28,704 nt of DNA from Apostichopus californicus (lineage: Eukaryota > Echinodermata > Holothuroidea > Aspidochirotida > Stichopodidae). Each line of letters opens with the position of its first letter. Position 1 is the stretch's first letter. The notes under the pieces are model-generated. The model saw only the letters and a list, made by a program, of their open reading frames with translations, made no database searches and was not told the DNA's origin. The position numbers and the translations under genes are program-made. The stretch is from assembly GCA_020650975.1 (NCBI GenBank), contig JAIPMN010000891.1, positions 1 through 28,704 on the forward strand, written 5' to 3'. Below are positions 1-12,800 of this stretch, one piece after another.

Positions 1-909
1 GGATGACCACAGTTGGTTGTAGGATATTGTATTCTCACAGGAATCATAATGTCACTGTACATAATAAAACTTAGCACTGCACAACAGTCACAAACTGCTA
101 ACATGCCTGGCTTGTACTTTGTTTACTTTTCTGATAAATGTTGACACCCTGTCAATAAATGTCATGAATCCAACTTTCTAAGTCTTTGTGGACAAAAACA
201 GCTGTACCGACCACATAACCAGTAGCAAACAGTATTAACCAATATGTCATGTCATATCACGATTAATTCCCATGACAGACAATCCATAAGGAACAAACAA
301 ATGTTCACAGATCTATGAGATGATAATGATAAAACTATGATAATTATATTGCTGTCTTAAGCATTGTATAAAAATGGCGATTTGGAATTGGAGGTGATTT
401 GAAGGGGAACCCGGATAAGTATCCTTTTCAAATTAGAGGGCTTTGGGTTGGATTTTTGGGCTCTGCCCTTTTCCCATTTATTAGGATTTATTGGGGTACG
501 TGCAGATCTACATCACTTCATGAGTACAAAACACTAAGATAAAGCCACATTCCAAACTTGAATAAAATTACCACCGTGTGATGAATAAACTTACCATCCG
601 TGTACTTCATGAATTATCACAAATTATACAAGTGAAGTCGTCACATACAAACTCACAGTATACACAGCTAGTTAATATACACCATCATCACCATTGCGGA
701 GATGCATTTCTCCCTTCAACAAGTAATCAATAACATAACACAATGAGACAATTCAAAGCAGTTCAACAAGAGTCAAGGATACAAACAACATGTAAAATTC
801 AGACAATAGATTGTGAAGGGTGAATTGAACACGCTATCGTTTACAAACACACAAACCTCCAAGGAAGTTTGAGCTGCCAAGGAAGGTAAATGTTTGAGTC
901 CTTCATCTT

Positions 910-933
910 CCCCCCCTTCCCCCCCCCCCCCCC
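910..933. repeat. Poly-C tract
   Basis: Seven C, TT, then about fifteen C. On the other strand it is a G run that could form a quadruplex. The exact length is likely to be unreliable in an assembly. Confidence 0.9.
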
Positions 934-1763
934 TTTGTTATATTATGGCTCTACCATACTGTAAATGAGCTCGACCTAAAAGGTTTGGTCAGATTTGGCA
1001 TTCTGGGAAACGATGTAAATAGCAACTGAATGTTTACTATTTAACACAAAATGCAAATTCTATCCTTCAAGGAATTTTGAAAGTACATAGCTGGAAACCT
1101 TGAGTGCATCCAGTTCATTCAGCCAAACAGAATGAAAGCCATTAGTCTTTGTGATTACTTCCCACATTTTTCAACTTGATCAATTTTTGCACAGTTTGTA
1201 AGGTTCTTTCACTAATGTGGACACACACATATATGCAGTTTATCAAAGCTTTACACTTGGAACTCTTATCTTTCAGGTTTTCACTCCTTTTTTTTTCTCC
1301 TTCATTTACCTTTAAGGATCTTTGACCTGAAAGGTTCTCACACTGAACTAACACATGAAATTCCACAAATGAAGCTTGGATAAATTTTATATGTTGGTAA
1401 ATGAGTACAAGTAAACTGTTCTGTTCTGTAAGGTCAAAAGTTATTTGAGTTCAACAGAGGCCATAGTATGGAAACCTTTTAAAATATGATAATTATATCT
1501 AAAATGAAAGCCTGAATGAACCACATACTGTGTATGTACATCCACCATAGTCAGTGAACTAAACTAATATTTTTTGTGGAGGGCCAGGAGTCATTTGAGG
1601 TCACCAGGGGTCAAAGTCTGAACATTTTGAAAGGACAATTTAAGCTGAGAAGCCTGAGATGAAGTTCATACTTTGCCTTAGTGGGTTAACCTTAAGTATT
1701 GAAGAGAAGAACTCCTGGTGCTATATGTGGTGAACAAAGGTTAACTTGAGGTCAAAACTTAAA

Positions 1764-1919
1764 CATTTTATATTCTTTTTATATTCTTTTGTATTCTTTT
1801 TATCTTCTATTTTATATTCCTTTTTATGTTCTTTTCATATTTATATCCTTTTTTCTATTTCTATTTTATATTCTTTAACATTTTATATTCTTTAAACAAA
1901 ATAAAAATAAAAATAAAAT
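1764..1919. repeat. T-rich low-complexity tract
   Basis: Loose repeats of TATTCTTTT with a period near 11, passing into AAAATAAAAATAAAAATAAA at the end. It has no coding content. A minus-strand open frame of 127 codons starting at 2275 ends inside this tract and is considered chance. Confidence 0.85.
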
Positions 1920-2285
1920 TCTTCTAAGGCAAGTTTGGCAAAGAGCCAATATGCTTGTTGGTTTTCTGGTTGGGTCAATATACCTCTTTGTTGTGTGGTA
2001 TTTAGAGAGAATATAACTGAATTAATCCAATTATAAGTAGGAAGAACTGGTTTTTGGCAAGAGATTTTTGGCTTATGTGTCCATTTTATTGCTGGTATTC
2101 CATTTGATATTCTGCCAATATCAGCTTGGTGACAATATGTAATGTACAGATAATTCTGTTTAATGTAAGGAGATGAAGTAATAATATATCTATTGAATTG
2201 TTTTGAAAACTTTAAAAGAAGTACACTTTTTGAACTATTTAGATGAAAGGTGCTTTTCAAGTAAAGTGTATACAATTATTTTAAG

Positions 2286-2457
2286 TGGCAATAATACAAG
2301 CTACTTTGTACACATGTATTTCAACTTGCTAGGGAAAGATAGGAGGGGGGAGGGGGTGGGGTGAGGGAGATAATTGGAGGAAACTTTAGTACTTTTTCAC
2401 TTGTGGTATGTTTGATGTTTCAATGTTTGTTGGACTGGCAATAATACAAGTTACTTT
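2286..2457 (+). repeat. Pair of 22-bp direct repeats, 150 bases apart
   Basis: TGGCAATAATACAAGCTACT and TGGCAATAATACAAGTTACT, each followed by TT, at 2286 and 2436. They differ at one position. They bracket a G-rich tract and could be the ends or units of a small repeat. Confidence 0.7.
2343..2366 (+). repeat. G-rich tract, possible G-quadruplex
   Basis: Four runs of three or more G separated by single A or T or by TGA: GGGGGG A GGGGG T GGGG TGA GGG. It satisfies the usual quadruplex pattern with very short loops. Confidence 0.6.
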
Positions 2458-3045
2458 TACCCCCTTTCAAATATCTCAGTGGGCAAGAAATCTAAGAGGG
2501 AGGGCCAACAATTTTGAACTTTAAATCATTTGACACAAAAATCAACAACTCATCTTTTACTGTTTTCGAACCTGTGTGCAAGGTCATTAAAAGGGTCGGC
2601 TCGAGTAGTTGACATGAGTGTGAGTATACACCATCTTGAATGGAATAGTAAGACCATCATAGCTACAAACACAAGTAGTAACAACAGTAAGTAACAACTC
2701 AGTTAACCACACTACTTTACGGACGGTCTTGGACTCAATGAAGAACTGTAACGCTCAAATGATTTTCTTTGAACTCACTTTTCTGTTCTATTTTCGACCC
2801 TTTCAGTCCCATTGAGTCAATTTTACCAATTTTCATTTATTCATTTTTGAAGCCTTTAGAAGAGCTAGATTTGTAGGTCTTTCCTGGATGTGTTGACTCG
2901 AGCTCGATAGTAAACGCTGTATTTTGAAAATATTACAAAGAAAGACCAATGGTAAAGTGATTCCTAACCCAATGTATGAAAATTGACCTTGGACAAAACA
3001 TTTTCATTTGTGACCAAATCTCTGTCTCTTCCGTAAACATGACAG

Positions 3046-3228
3046 GTCCGTAAGATTCAAATCGATGAAAAATCCGAGCTTGAAACAAACTTTCTAGACA
3101 CTATGGGTGGTGTTTACAAGGCCATCCAAGGGATTGGACATATTTCCTCTCAGATTAAAATCAAAAATATTAAAATATACGATCGTACGGTATACATCAA
3201 AGGAGAATACAACCCAATGCAGCGGTAG
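3046..3228 (+). pseudogene. Coding-like segment, possible terminal exon or broken gene fragment
   Basis: After an AG at 3044-3045, preceded by a moderately pyrimidine-rich stretch (ATCTCTGTCTCTTCC, then TAAACATGACAG), the frame GTC CGT AAG stays open for 60 codons to a TAG. The peptide starts VRKIQIDEKSELETNFLDTM and has an alternating pattern of I, K, Y and V (KIKNIKIYDRTVYIKGEY) that looks like beta strands. The same frame has a TGA immediately upstream of the AG, so it cannot extend without splicing. There is no similarity I can name. It could be a real last exon, a decayed transposon or host gene piece, or chance. Coding-like reading seems to continue downstream in other frames, which favours a disrupted gene. 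Confidence 0.3.
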
Positions 3229-3410
3229 TCATTCTCTTTGCAAGCTCTATGAGAAAGTCCTCAATGTTATTTAGAAGACAACTCCCTATGTACAGGTTTA
3301 TGTGCAGGGAAAGTGTAGTGGTTGAAGGAAAGGCTGACAAAAACAACGACAAAGTCACCCAGTTTTACAAAGTCCTAGTAGGAAACTTTCCCACCACAAA
3401 AAAAATATAG
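3174..3410 (+). pseudogene. Second coding-like frame overlapping and following the 3046-3228 segment
   Basis: This frame differs from that of 3046-3228 and is open from just after a TAA at 3171 to the TAG at 3408-3410. An ATG lies at 3249. The last part is the most protein-like, with RESVVVEGKADKNNDK followed by VTQFYKVLVGNFPTT. Between the two segments a third frame reads SHSLCKLYEKVLNV (about 3227-3270) before a TAG. Plausible peptide passing through three frames over 360 bases is what an old coding sequence with small insertions and deletions would look like. Codon content in A+T-rich DNA can mimic this, so the call is tentative and no family is assigned. Confidence 0.25.
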
Positions 3411-6400
3411 ATAACAGGTTAAGTAACTACCCAATAGTTCCCCCTACCTAATTCCTGAACAATGCCAGAGCTACCTTTACAATAAAGCTCAATTGAATTA
3501 TGGAACCATCATTCTTAAAGATCACCCCACAGATAATAGAGGTCAGGAGAATCTGAAATTCCTATCAATTGCTGTGCTGATAGCAATCATCCTCCCCCTC
3601 TCACAGCTACAGTGAATAGTAGTTAGTAACAAGACTTCCAAGTACAGAGTAATAGGTCAACGATGATCACAGCCACCACAGAGTTCTGAAAAATGATGGT
3701 AATTGACTGCCCTCTGGTTGGTCAAGTGTGATAGTTATTAAATATTTGCTTTGTGAGAAGATGTGTTTCATACTTGAGGTCTCATCCACAATCCAGTTTA
3801 TTAGCCAATTATAAAACAATATATAAAATGTATAAAGCTATGTAAATTTAGATTTTTAACACCTTTTGTACCATGTAAAAGGATATTTTAAAAGTAAAGA
3901 GGAGTTTTTAGAGGACAAAGTTTACTTAGAAATGGAAATGGACTTATTTAATCATCCCCACTACCTAACATCTGTAAAGATGTCTTGGCTGGATTAAATT
4001 ATTCATATTTGGAGAAATACTGAAAAAAACCTTGATCAACATTGCCAGAAATTGGCAAATACATGTAAACAGCTACTTCAAAGGAACAGTTTATAGGTTT
4101 CCATTTATTCTTAAGAAATCAAAGCATTCCACTACTGTATAACAAATTGACCATGTTGAAAAGATACAAAACTATCATGAAACAATGTACTGTACACCTA
4201 GATTCTGAGGGGCAAATGAATGTTATGGTGAGGGATAGGGGAAGGGATAGGGAAGGGGATTGGAGGAGGGTAGGGGGAGGAAAGCTGGAATCTGGGAATC
4301 TGGGAAAGGGGAAGGTGAACTAGAATGGGAAGGCAAAGGGAGGACATGATAAATATCCAGGTAATGTAACATTATCTTCAATTTTTATAATTGATAAAAA
4401 CACACAGTATCTGCACAGAAAGTTCCTACCCTTTCAGAGATCTACGACTTTTACAACTTTGAAATCCCTACATTGGACAAAGCCCACTAATAAGCCAATC
4501 ATCTTAGTATACTTCTAGACCCACTTTCCATGGGTGATATCATGGGAATGAGAGTCAATGACCAGGAGTGACAGGTCACTGAGCATGTACAGTGCTAGAA
4601 GGTCTACCAGATCCCTCAAGACATTGCTGAATGAGTGTTTAGGTCCACCGATCCAGGCACTGAATGGTAGCTCTAAGGGGTGTCCTCTGTTGACAGACCT
4701 TAAAATTTCAGGTTTGTAACAAATGTTTCTACCTAAGAACAGGTTTTATGGCCAACTGGAAGCTGCTTACAAGTTTTTTTTATAATTATTTCTGCCATTA
4801 ACTGACCAAATAGATGACAAAGTGTTGGTAGCATATATGTCATGTGTGTGTGTATATAAAAACAACCATATCTAGAAATTGGAACAATTATTTGAACTGG
4901 TTTTTAGTACTGCCACACATGTCAATGGTCTTCATATTACATTTATACTAATACCTTATGCAATATTTCATAACAGTGCCAAACAAATAATCCTCTGGAC
5001 CAACTTTTACGAATCACTCAAATTGGACATTCTGTGCTACAAGTTACCATAAAAACCACCTTGAAGTTAGTTGGAGATTTTACCTGGTGCAAAAAATAAA
5101 CCCATTGCATGCCTCAATTCCATATTTTTTTTCTCTCTAGTAGCCTACCCCAAGGGTGCCATAATCTTCCACAGGGGGAGAATAACCTGTACTTGTGTTT
5201 GCAGTAATTTCCCTGCATTCCTTGACCCGATGGGGTCAACCTGTTCACAACAGTGAGGTAGGCATGAATCTAAACCTTTCCATACCTGTAAACTGCATGA
5301 AGAAGACTCAGTAGGTTGAAGTGGAGACTCTCCAACTCATCATATTGCTGAATGGTCAAGAAATCACCACAGCAACAGCAGGACAGCAGTAATACATGCT
5401 GGTCAGTGTATAAAAGCCTTTGTACTCAGTAACATCAGGGGAGAGATGAATTAATTTGAACAGGCTCAGATTATTTGTTTAAAACCAAAGGTAAAGGAAC
5501 CGGTTTCCTGTGATTTTAACGAATCCAAAACAGTTATTGTAACCTTAGCAGTGACTGGTAAAGTGTATTGTTTCCATTAATAATTAACAAGGATGTTAAC
5601 TCCCTTTGATTATCACAGCCACAGATCTTCCCAGCCTGACCAAGTTACAGGCAGATTGATAGGGTTATTATACCGTTTACCCCTTTAATACAGTATGTGT
5701 ATACATCTTCCACAGTCATTAAACTTGCAGCATTCGTACTGGTCATACACCTAACCAGTAAAGTAACAATCAATAAGTAATGACCAAGGTAAAACATGTG
5801 GCAGAATCATTGATATGCAGCTAGGTGTCAATGTTGTCTCAAACAATTCAAAAGAACATCAAACGAAAAAAATAGCTAGAAAGGTAGCCTTGACTTCTGT
5901 AACATTAGGGCCCCTGTACTATTGGGCATAGATACTAGCTAGGTGTGCGCGAGTAAGCCTATACAGTACCTGCAACTATTGAGGACTTCGCTGTACTCGG
6001 TTAGCAACTTCATTTCATACATTTGTTAAATTATTTGTTCTTGTTTTTCTAACTGCAAATGGGCGCTCCAAAAATGTCACTGTTACACCACTAGACTGCC
6101 TAAATCAAAGTGATCTTTTCGGTAATGACAATCTAAGGTTGTCAAAGCATTTACCTTCCACTCACAACCTGTGTCATGTGAAAATCTGGAAACGCTTTGC
6201 AACAAATCATGGCAGCGATTGATGTCAAACTTGTCTCAAAACTAGTTTATGTTGATACAGCAAATTATGACCTATAACATGCACAAAAAAAATTCGTCCA
6301 CATGATTTTGGGTTATCGAACCTAAGATTATCCTACCATTACTAATGTATGACACAGTAAAGCCTAACCAACTTGGCAGTGCCATACTTTGTCAGCAGAA

Positions 6401-7690
6401 ATGTTTTACCAATATGAAAGATAATCGTGTATATTGTGGGTTTGATTGTCTGCATACCAGCTCTAAATGGCTCGTGAGGATTTTAATCGCACCAAACTCT
6501 GAATATAGTGGTTACGACTTGTTAAAACGTTTCGTATATTGTAAAAGTTTAGTGCAGATGGGGATTTCCACATGTTTATGATTAGTAATCTACTTGGGGC
6601 TGCTGGTAGTATACGCGACTGCTTAGGGGTTGCCTGCGCAAAACCAAGCCATCATGATGAACAAACTTATTAAGTTGGTTTAGAAATTAATATATGAACA
6701 TAACATGTTTAAATGCTTTATAAACACATCTAGGGTACTTTGTAAGCTGTACCCGTTCGTTCCCTGTAATGAATGGTAATAGTAGACCTGAAATGAAGTT
6801 TTCATTGTATGTTTATAAATGGAGAGATGCTCCGTGAAATTTTTGACAACATCTGCACATGAAAATTTCCTGTATACAATGTACGTGCAGATAGTAATAG
6901 TGAACCGTTTTACACAGTTAATTCCCATTGAGATTGGTCATTTGACAAAAATCAGTTCACAACTTAAAACGTCCATCAAGTTCACCAAGATACTGATTTT
7001 ATCGTACTGTCATATGTTTGCAATGATTCTGTTTGCAACAATATTTTCTATTTGCCATAGCTAACATCCTACTTGCCGATGACGAGTTGGCGACCGTTAT
7101 TGTCAAGGCCAGCTTATTACTAAGAATAGATTTGCTTATCACTACCGAACCTTCCCAAAAGGTTTAAACTGTTCTTGTCTAAGCGCTTCATATGGCTTCA
7201 ACAGTTTGAGCAACCGGTAAATTAGGAAGGCTTCTTAGAATTATAACCTAAATAAGCTTTAGAGTATATATGGCTTGGGTAACCTTTTCTGTTTGAGTTA
7301 ATAAATGATCATTTCCTCATAGTTGTTCTATAACCTTCCTTGCTATTTCTTCCATTTTACAAATTGGTCAAATTATATTCTTTCCTCTTCCTCTCTGACC
7401 AAATTTGCAAGTTAATATCACTGAATGGCCTGAGAGTGTGACTCCCTAAAGGTCAATAACTGACCACAGATAAGGTCAACCCAAGCATTGTGAGAGATTT
7501 CTAGTTGGAATTAGGAGGTGCGGTAATGGATAAACAGCCAAAACTGAAAGACTGACAGAAATATGGACAGATAAACTAAAGTAGTGAATGAATATATTCC
7601 AAGGGAGAACAACTTATACAAACAAAAGTAGCTCCGGACTCTTTAAAGGGATACATGCCAGTGACAGACACTGACTGGCCTTACTGGGAA
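3411..7690. other. No gene seen
   Basis: A+T-rich DNA with a purine tract at 4.2-4.35 kb and a short (TG)n run at about 4843. The small open frames around 5.1, 6.35 and 6.7-7.06 kb are 60-80 codons, overlap on both strands and have no recognisable features. Confidence 0.5.
4230..4345 (+). repeat. Long purine-rich tract, possible G-quadruplex or triplex
   Basis: Over 110 bases that are mostly G and A, starting GAGGGATAGGGGAAGGGATA and continuing with repeated GGGAA and GGAATCTGGGAA units. The first 27 bases contain several G runs of three or four with 2-3-base loops. Some units are repeated (GGGATA twice, AATCTGGG twice), so slippage probably built it. Confidence 0.7.
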
Positions 7691-7790
7691 TAATATTAAT
7701 GATAATAATAATAATAATAAATAAGTTCTTAATATACGCAAAATACCAAAAGGCCTCTAGGGGCTTTACAAAACCTAAAACAAATAGAAA
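7691..7790 (+). repeat. (AAT)n microsatellite followed by a short hairpin repeat
   Basis: TAATATTAATGATAATAATA and further AAT units run to 7723. Then comes CCAAAAGGCCTCTAGGGGCTTTACAAAA, in which AGGCCTCT and AGGGGCT can fold back on each other. The GGGCTTTACAA end resembles the GCGCTTTACAA end of the repeat at 9.8 kb, which also sits next to an ATT-type microsatellite. Probably two copies of one short dispersed family. Confidence 0.5.
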
Positions 7791-8361
7791 CAAAAAGACA
7801 GAGAAATCAAAGGAATAAAAAGTCTAGAAAACACATAAATGTGCCCCATAATGTGTGGTTTTGATCATTTGTTTATAGTGTAACTTGTACAGACTTGGCA
7901 GTTTTAATATTGGGGCCATACCGATCACATGACTAGATATACACTAGGATCGGTCCCTATTAGTCTCGTCCAGATGAGGCATAGACTAAGTCCTGTTATG
8001 CTACTTAGTGGAGAGTGGACTAATTCTGTATGCGACTTAGTGATCTTTGTGCAAATGGCCCCCGGACCCATGAGGTTATAAACAAAGACACAAGGCACCT
8101 GGTCAGTTTAGCTGTGACCACTCACATACTGTTGCATACTGTATCTCAATGTTTTGCCAAGCTAATTTAATTTCAAGGTAAACATGTAGATATTTAATGC
8201 TGGTTGCAGTTAGTTTTGATCACACAATCCATGATTAATAACTTAAGGGCTACATTACCTAAACCACACAATTTTACTGATTTGGGTATTTACAATACTT
8301 ACTTAAAGCATGAATGCAACATTCCAATTTACCTACATAATAACGACCAATTTCTTGCATG

Positions 8362-8372
8362 CCCCCCCCCCC
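8362..8372. repeat. Poly-C run
   Basis: About eleven consecutive C in A+T-rich DNA. The length is likely polymorphic. Confidence 0.9.
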
Positions 8373-9193
8373 TACCCAATGACACTCTTAGGGATAACTA
8401 CCAACATAACAATTTTACAATGTAATTTAATCCAAACTGGTAACAATTTACAGCATGTACACAAAGAGTAAACCAACACAATAGGCATTAATTTTGTACT
8501 GAAGGGGGGCATGTTAAAGTCGTAAAAATTCACAAAAAATTGTAAATTATGCATATTAACTAATGCGCTGATCATAGCTTTTCTCAACCCGATGTCACTA
8601 TAAATTAACATCATCAAAGCTATAATTTCTATGGCACTTTACAGTCAACCTCAAAGATCCGATACTGCAAGTTCTTTAAATATATAGAATATATCCATAT
8701 ATGCAGTATTCAAGTAATGCCACAATAAAAATAAAGTCAAAATAACCAACCTTTCCAGCTCAACGATTTAGAAAATGCAACCTATCAATCATTTGAATTC
8801 GAACCCATGACTTAGTGAGCTGATGAATAAAGTGACTTAATTGCCCAAACTGGTCAAAGTTTGGCAGAGAGCCAAGATTCAGTGACCATTAAAATTCCAT
8901 TGACCTCAAGAACAGAATACCACTGACCATAGCAACAAAAGAAGTACTTGGCACAAAAAACAGAGGCATTGCAAGTCATTGTGGTTAGCAGTATCAAAAA
9001 CAGTTAGTTATCTCCACAAAGGCAGTCACGTTTCTCCTGTGTACATACAGTACAGTACACTTAGGTGTATAGATTTTAGTAGTCAGGATATTTTTGTTTC
9101 ATTAATGTGTCTAGGGAAATAAACAATTAAAACAAATCAAGTAGCCATTTTATAAGTTGAACTTTCTTTTTCCTCCTAATTATTTATATGTAA

Positions 9194-9209
9194 TTTTTTT
9201 TTTTTTTTT
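9194..9209. repeat. Poly-T run
   Basis: Sixteen consecutive T followed by GGGTC, then TTGTTGTTGTTTATTTTTC. On the minus strand this could be the A tail of a retroposed sequence, but no body was recognised. Confidence 0.9.
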
Positions 9210-9779
9210 GGGTCTTTGTTGTTGTTTATTTTTCTTGGTAACTAGTTCATTTAAATTCTTTGACAGAAGTAACTAGAGTGTGTTAGCTATTTGTACAAAA
9301 GCACACAAACTCCTCAAAAACAGCTTTGTTTTATATATTTTACAGCAGTGGAAGTAATAAGCTCAATCAACACTGGAAAACTGTCTTATTTACAATGGTG
9401 TAGCTATAGTGTAATGCCACTAGTAATAAGCAGGTATTACAATTTAGTGTTCAAAGTTTGTGTAGCAATTTTAAATTCTATAAATTTGAGTGTCTTATAA
9501 GATGAAATATACTACATGTATGGTTGCCTGTGTAGGAAACAGAGTGGATTACAAAAAGTCTTATGAATGGGATAGACTTATGGACTTAATTAATTATACA
9601 TGAAAACTGCTTGTCATAATTGTAATGATAGAAATAGGAATGTTTTGAGACTAATACAAGGATGACTTTTTACTCAATTTGTTTTCGTTTCCAAAGATTT
9701 TCGGTCTCCAATTCCGCACTACAGCAACTGCTCTACGTTAAGTAAAGAACACAGTTCTTTAGTCGAAGTTCTGATGTTC

Positions 9780-9885
9780 TGATATTATTATTATTTTTAT
9801 TATTTTACCAAATTTATATAGCACTCTTTTCATGCTTAAGCAAGTTCAAGAGCGCTTTACAATAAATCAATAAATAAATATAGTG
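9780..9885 (+). repeat. Short interspersed repeat with hairpin, flanked by (ATT)n and (AAAT)n
   Basis: A TTATTATTATTTTTATTATT run leads into TTTATATAGCACTCTT, a perfect TGCTTAAGCA palindrome (9833-9842), then AAGAGCGCTTTACAATAAAT and an AATAAATAAATA tail. AGCACTCTT (9820-9828) and AAGAGCGCT (9848-9856) pair at eight of nine positions. This arrangement of a TATAGCGC-like start and GCGCTTTACA-like end is common in short repeats of marine invertebrates. Confidence 0.55.
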
Positions 9886-12800
9886 AAAGATTGGATCAGA
9901 ATGGATGGAACTGTAGTCATAGTGTAAAATGTGGGTTTTCTTCGTTAAATTTTACCTATTTGAACTAAAATATCGGCCATTGGCAAAGAAAGGCCTTCAT
10001 AAGACAGTCAAGAAAAAAAAATTTCAACAGTTTGATCCATTTAGACAACATACAGTATTTGCAGGCACAAACCACATGATAAACAACAAATTGGAATCCA
10101 AATCTGACCTGCTTTGGATATTTGTACAAATGATGAACTTACTTATCCCCTCAAAATGATAACACATTTATTGTACCTTGCCTTCAACAGACTACTAACC
10201 TTTTAACACTCATCTCACCTCCCCTCTCCCTGGCCCAACATAAATATCGACAATATCAGTACAGACCCATTTTGGCTAAGCATCACTGTGAGGTTGACCA
10301 AAGAAATCAAGTTTGTAAACTGACCTGAAATAGCCTTTTTTCACAGCATTCTTCATTGATGTTACTTTGTCACACTGTGACCAACCCATGTACAGCTGTT
10401 TACACATTTTCATATGTACCCCTCGATCGATCGAACAGGTTTCAAAGTAAAGCGTCATCTTCGATTTTTTCATTTGCAAACCTTTGAAGTTAATGGATTA
10501 TGCATAATTTCATCTTTCCTGGACAGAGTTTGATGAACTAAAATAGCAATGTCAGCTAAGGTTATGTTATCTTCCCTTTAACGGCAGAGAACAGTAAACT
10601 ATAGCCAAGTCACATATTATAGGACAAAGACCACCAAAAAGTGGTCTGTAAATTGCTTCCAGTGGGTCACAGGGTGTCTCCATGTCAGCAATTAAATGTA
10701 CTTTTCAGAGCTTGCGGATGGAGAGCAATGAACTTATTTTTGGGTAACATCATGTCTAAAGTTGAATAGTAGCTTTCATGCATTCTGAACATCAATGATA
10801 CTGAGGAATGGGGGGGGGGGGTCTGGTGGGTCATGGCTCAGTCCTCATGGAAGATACTGGGTTATAGGCCTAGATAGATTTGCAGACCACTGACAGACTG
10901 TGGCAAGGAAAATACCTAAAACTTACTAGAAACACAACATGGATGATTTATAAACATTACTGCATGACACTGCACTACGGAGAAGCATTTTGTATAATTA
11001 TCCAGCGAGATGACACCAAACCACTACTTTATTACATATTGTGTTATTTCTTGAACACTTTACAGTAAATAGTAAAAGTAATAGACTGAAACTTTGATGG
11101 CGCCAATTAATTGCAGAGGTTTCAGGAACATCGGTCATCCTCAAAATTGAGAACTGTACTTACATAATAAAACTACTGCATAAATGATAACTGCAAAGAA
11201 CGGTCAGGCCAATGAGTAAAGAAATATTGATTTACTTTGAACTCTGCATTTATCTGTTCACTTCCAAGGCTTTCAAGGGTAAACGTCCCAACTTTTGACT
11301 TGGCAGTAATTGACTGTGAGCCTCTCACGGTATACATGCTATCAACAAATGAAGGCTCAATGATGATCATACAAAGGCATTAATCTCTAATTAAAATGAT
11401 AACAGCCAACGCCTTTAACGGTTAACAACAAAATAACATACTGGACAGTCAGGGGTCACGAGCCATTGACAATATTTACATTATACAGTACCATCATCTT
11501 TCCTTTTGTTTATATAGCTATGAATTTTCTAAGTTACACAATTACTAATCAATTTTTATTTCATCTTAATGTCCCTTCTAGATACAGTACAAAGAACGTT
11601 AAAACCATTGTACTGTAAATCAAGATATGAAACCATATATCATATTCTGACAATTGAAGAAGTTGAACTATTGTTCACAGTTAAGTATTTAACTCTGCAG
11701 GGAACAAAGTAACCTGGTATCCAATATTTAAGTGCTATACAAACTGACTCAACTGCTATATAGGGATACAAAGATCTATGTATTGCAGTTTTTTTTACGG
11801 AAGCATATAAACAGTACTGTGTGTCCGTTGCTTGCTTGTCAGTTTTCTGCAACACTACCAGCTCAAATAAGCTGGTAATTTTAACAGCCTGCTAGGTGGA
11901 TTGGACTGCATATGGTGAGAGGCAACACATTATAAGAGAGGCGTGAAGTAAATCAGCGTGAAGTCAAGAACTAAATAAGGTCAGCATTTTTTGCCATTTC
12001 TAATGGCCTGCATTCTTTGTGGACGGCTTATGTGCTTCCCACATCTTAAAAATTTGAAAATAATTTTTTGCTTTTGTTATATGTAAGGCAAAATTTATGA
12101 TACGACCGTGACAAGATTCATGTTTTATACTTTGGTATGGAAAACATACGGACAGTAACAAAATACGCGGCAGCCCATGGATTTATCTTGTGATGTTGGG
12201 GACTACAGTACATGTTGTAGTTTGTTCAGCACAAGAGATTACCATCAATATATATGTATCTTCCAGATGGGAAACAAATACAGTAACACATGTATGATTC
12301 ACTGATAAATTGTAGCTACACAGTCTGTGTAACATCCATGCAAAACTAATAACATGATACAGCATGTTAACAAGTTGTAGCACTATAGACACCATCATGT
12401 AATAAGGTCCTTGTTCACACCTGAGGACACAAGGCAGAACAGCTTTCCCCCAGGGAGGTAAATAACTATATATGCATTCAGATATGAGAACAGGTGGTGT
12501 ATCAACATCCAAGAAAGAGCATTTTGCAAGGTCACAATCACTAATATTACGAATCAAGTACCTACTAATAGTACAACAGTGCACCTGTGTTTATGTGCAA
12601 GACCTGAAGGTAAGTAACCAGCTATCCCAGGTCATGTGAACCCCTGAGCGTACACAATACAAATATTGATCGCCAAAGAGAGTTCAGGATCCTCTCCAAA
12701 ATGGAGATGATTGGGAGGTCTGATCCTAAGTAATGTGTAAATGTGTGCTAGACTAGATGCTTCCTCTGTTTACAGGCTGTTTTCTCAAAAACACCACCTG

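Larger units (their letters stand above)
1..3045. other. Non-coding A+T-rich flank
   Basis: Apart from the poly-C, T-rich and G-rich tracts and the short direct repeat listed separately, I see no gene here. The minus-strand frames at 1142-1366 and 1892-2275 run through low-complexity sequence and lack domain or splice support. If the Ig gene continues this far left, its exons were not recognised. Confidence 0.5.
7791..9779. other. No gene seen
   Basis: It holds poly-C and poly-T runs and an imperfect B-box-like GGTTCGAATTC on the minus strand at 8795-8805. Two overlapping small frames at 8.2-8.6 kb on opposite strands share the poly-C tract and are judged chance. Confidence 0.5.

Noticed and set aside
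1892-2275. Minus-strand open frame of 127 codons
   Set aside because: Its end runs into an A/T low-complexity tract (FYFYFYF) and the rest has no recognisable domain.
8795-8805. B-box-like GGTTCGAATTC on the minus strand
   Set aside because: It departs from the consensus near the end, has no A box or T-arm stem, and no SINE-like tail. A single near match is not enough.
12183-12584. Minus-strand open frame of 133 codons
   Set aside because: It is the longest frame but is rich in C, Y, V and I with no domain, no repeat of codon pattern and no splice context. A frame of this length is expected by chance in 28.7 kb of A+T-rich DNA.
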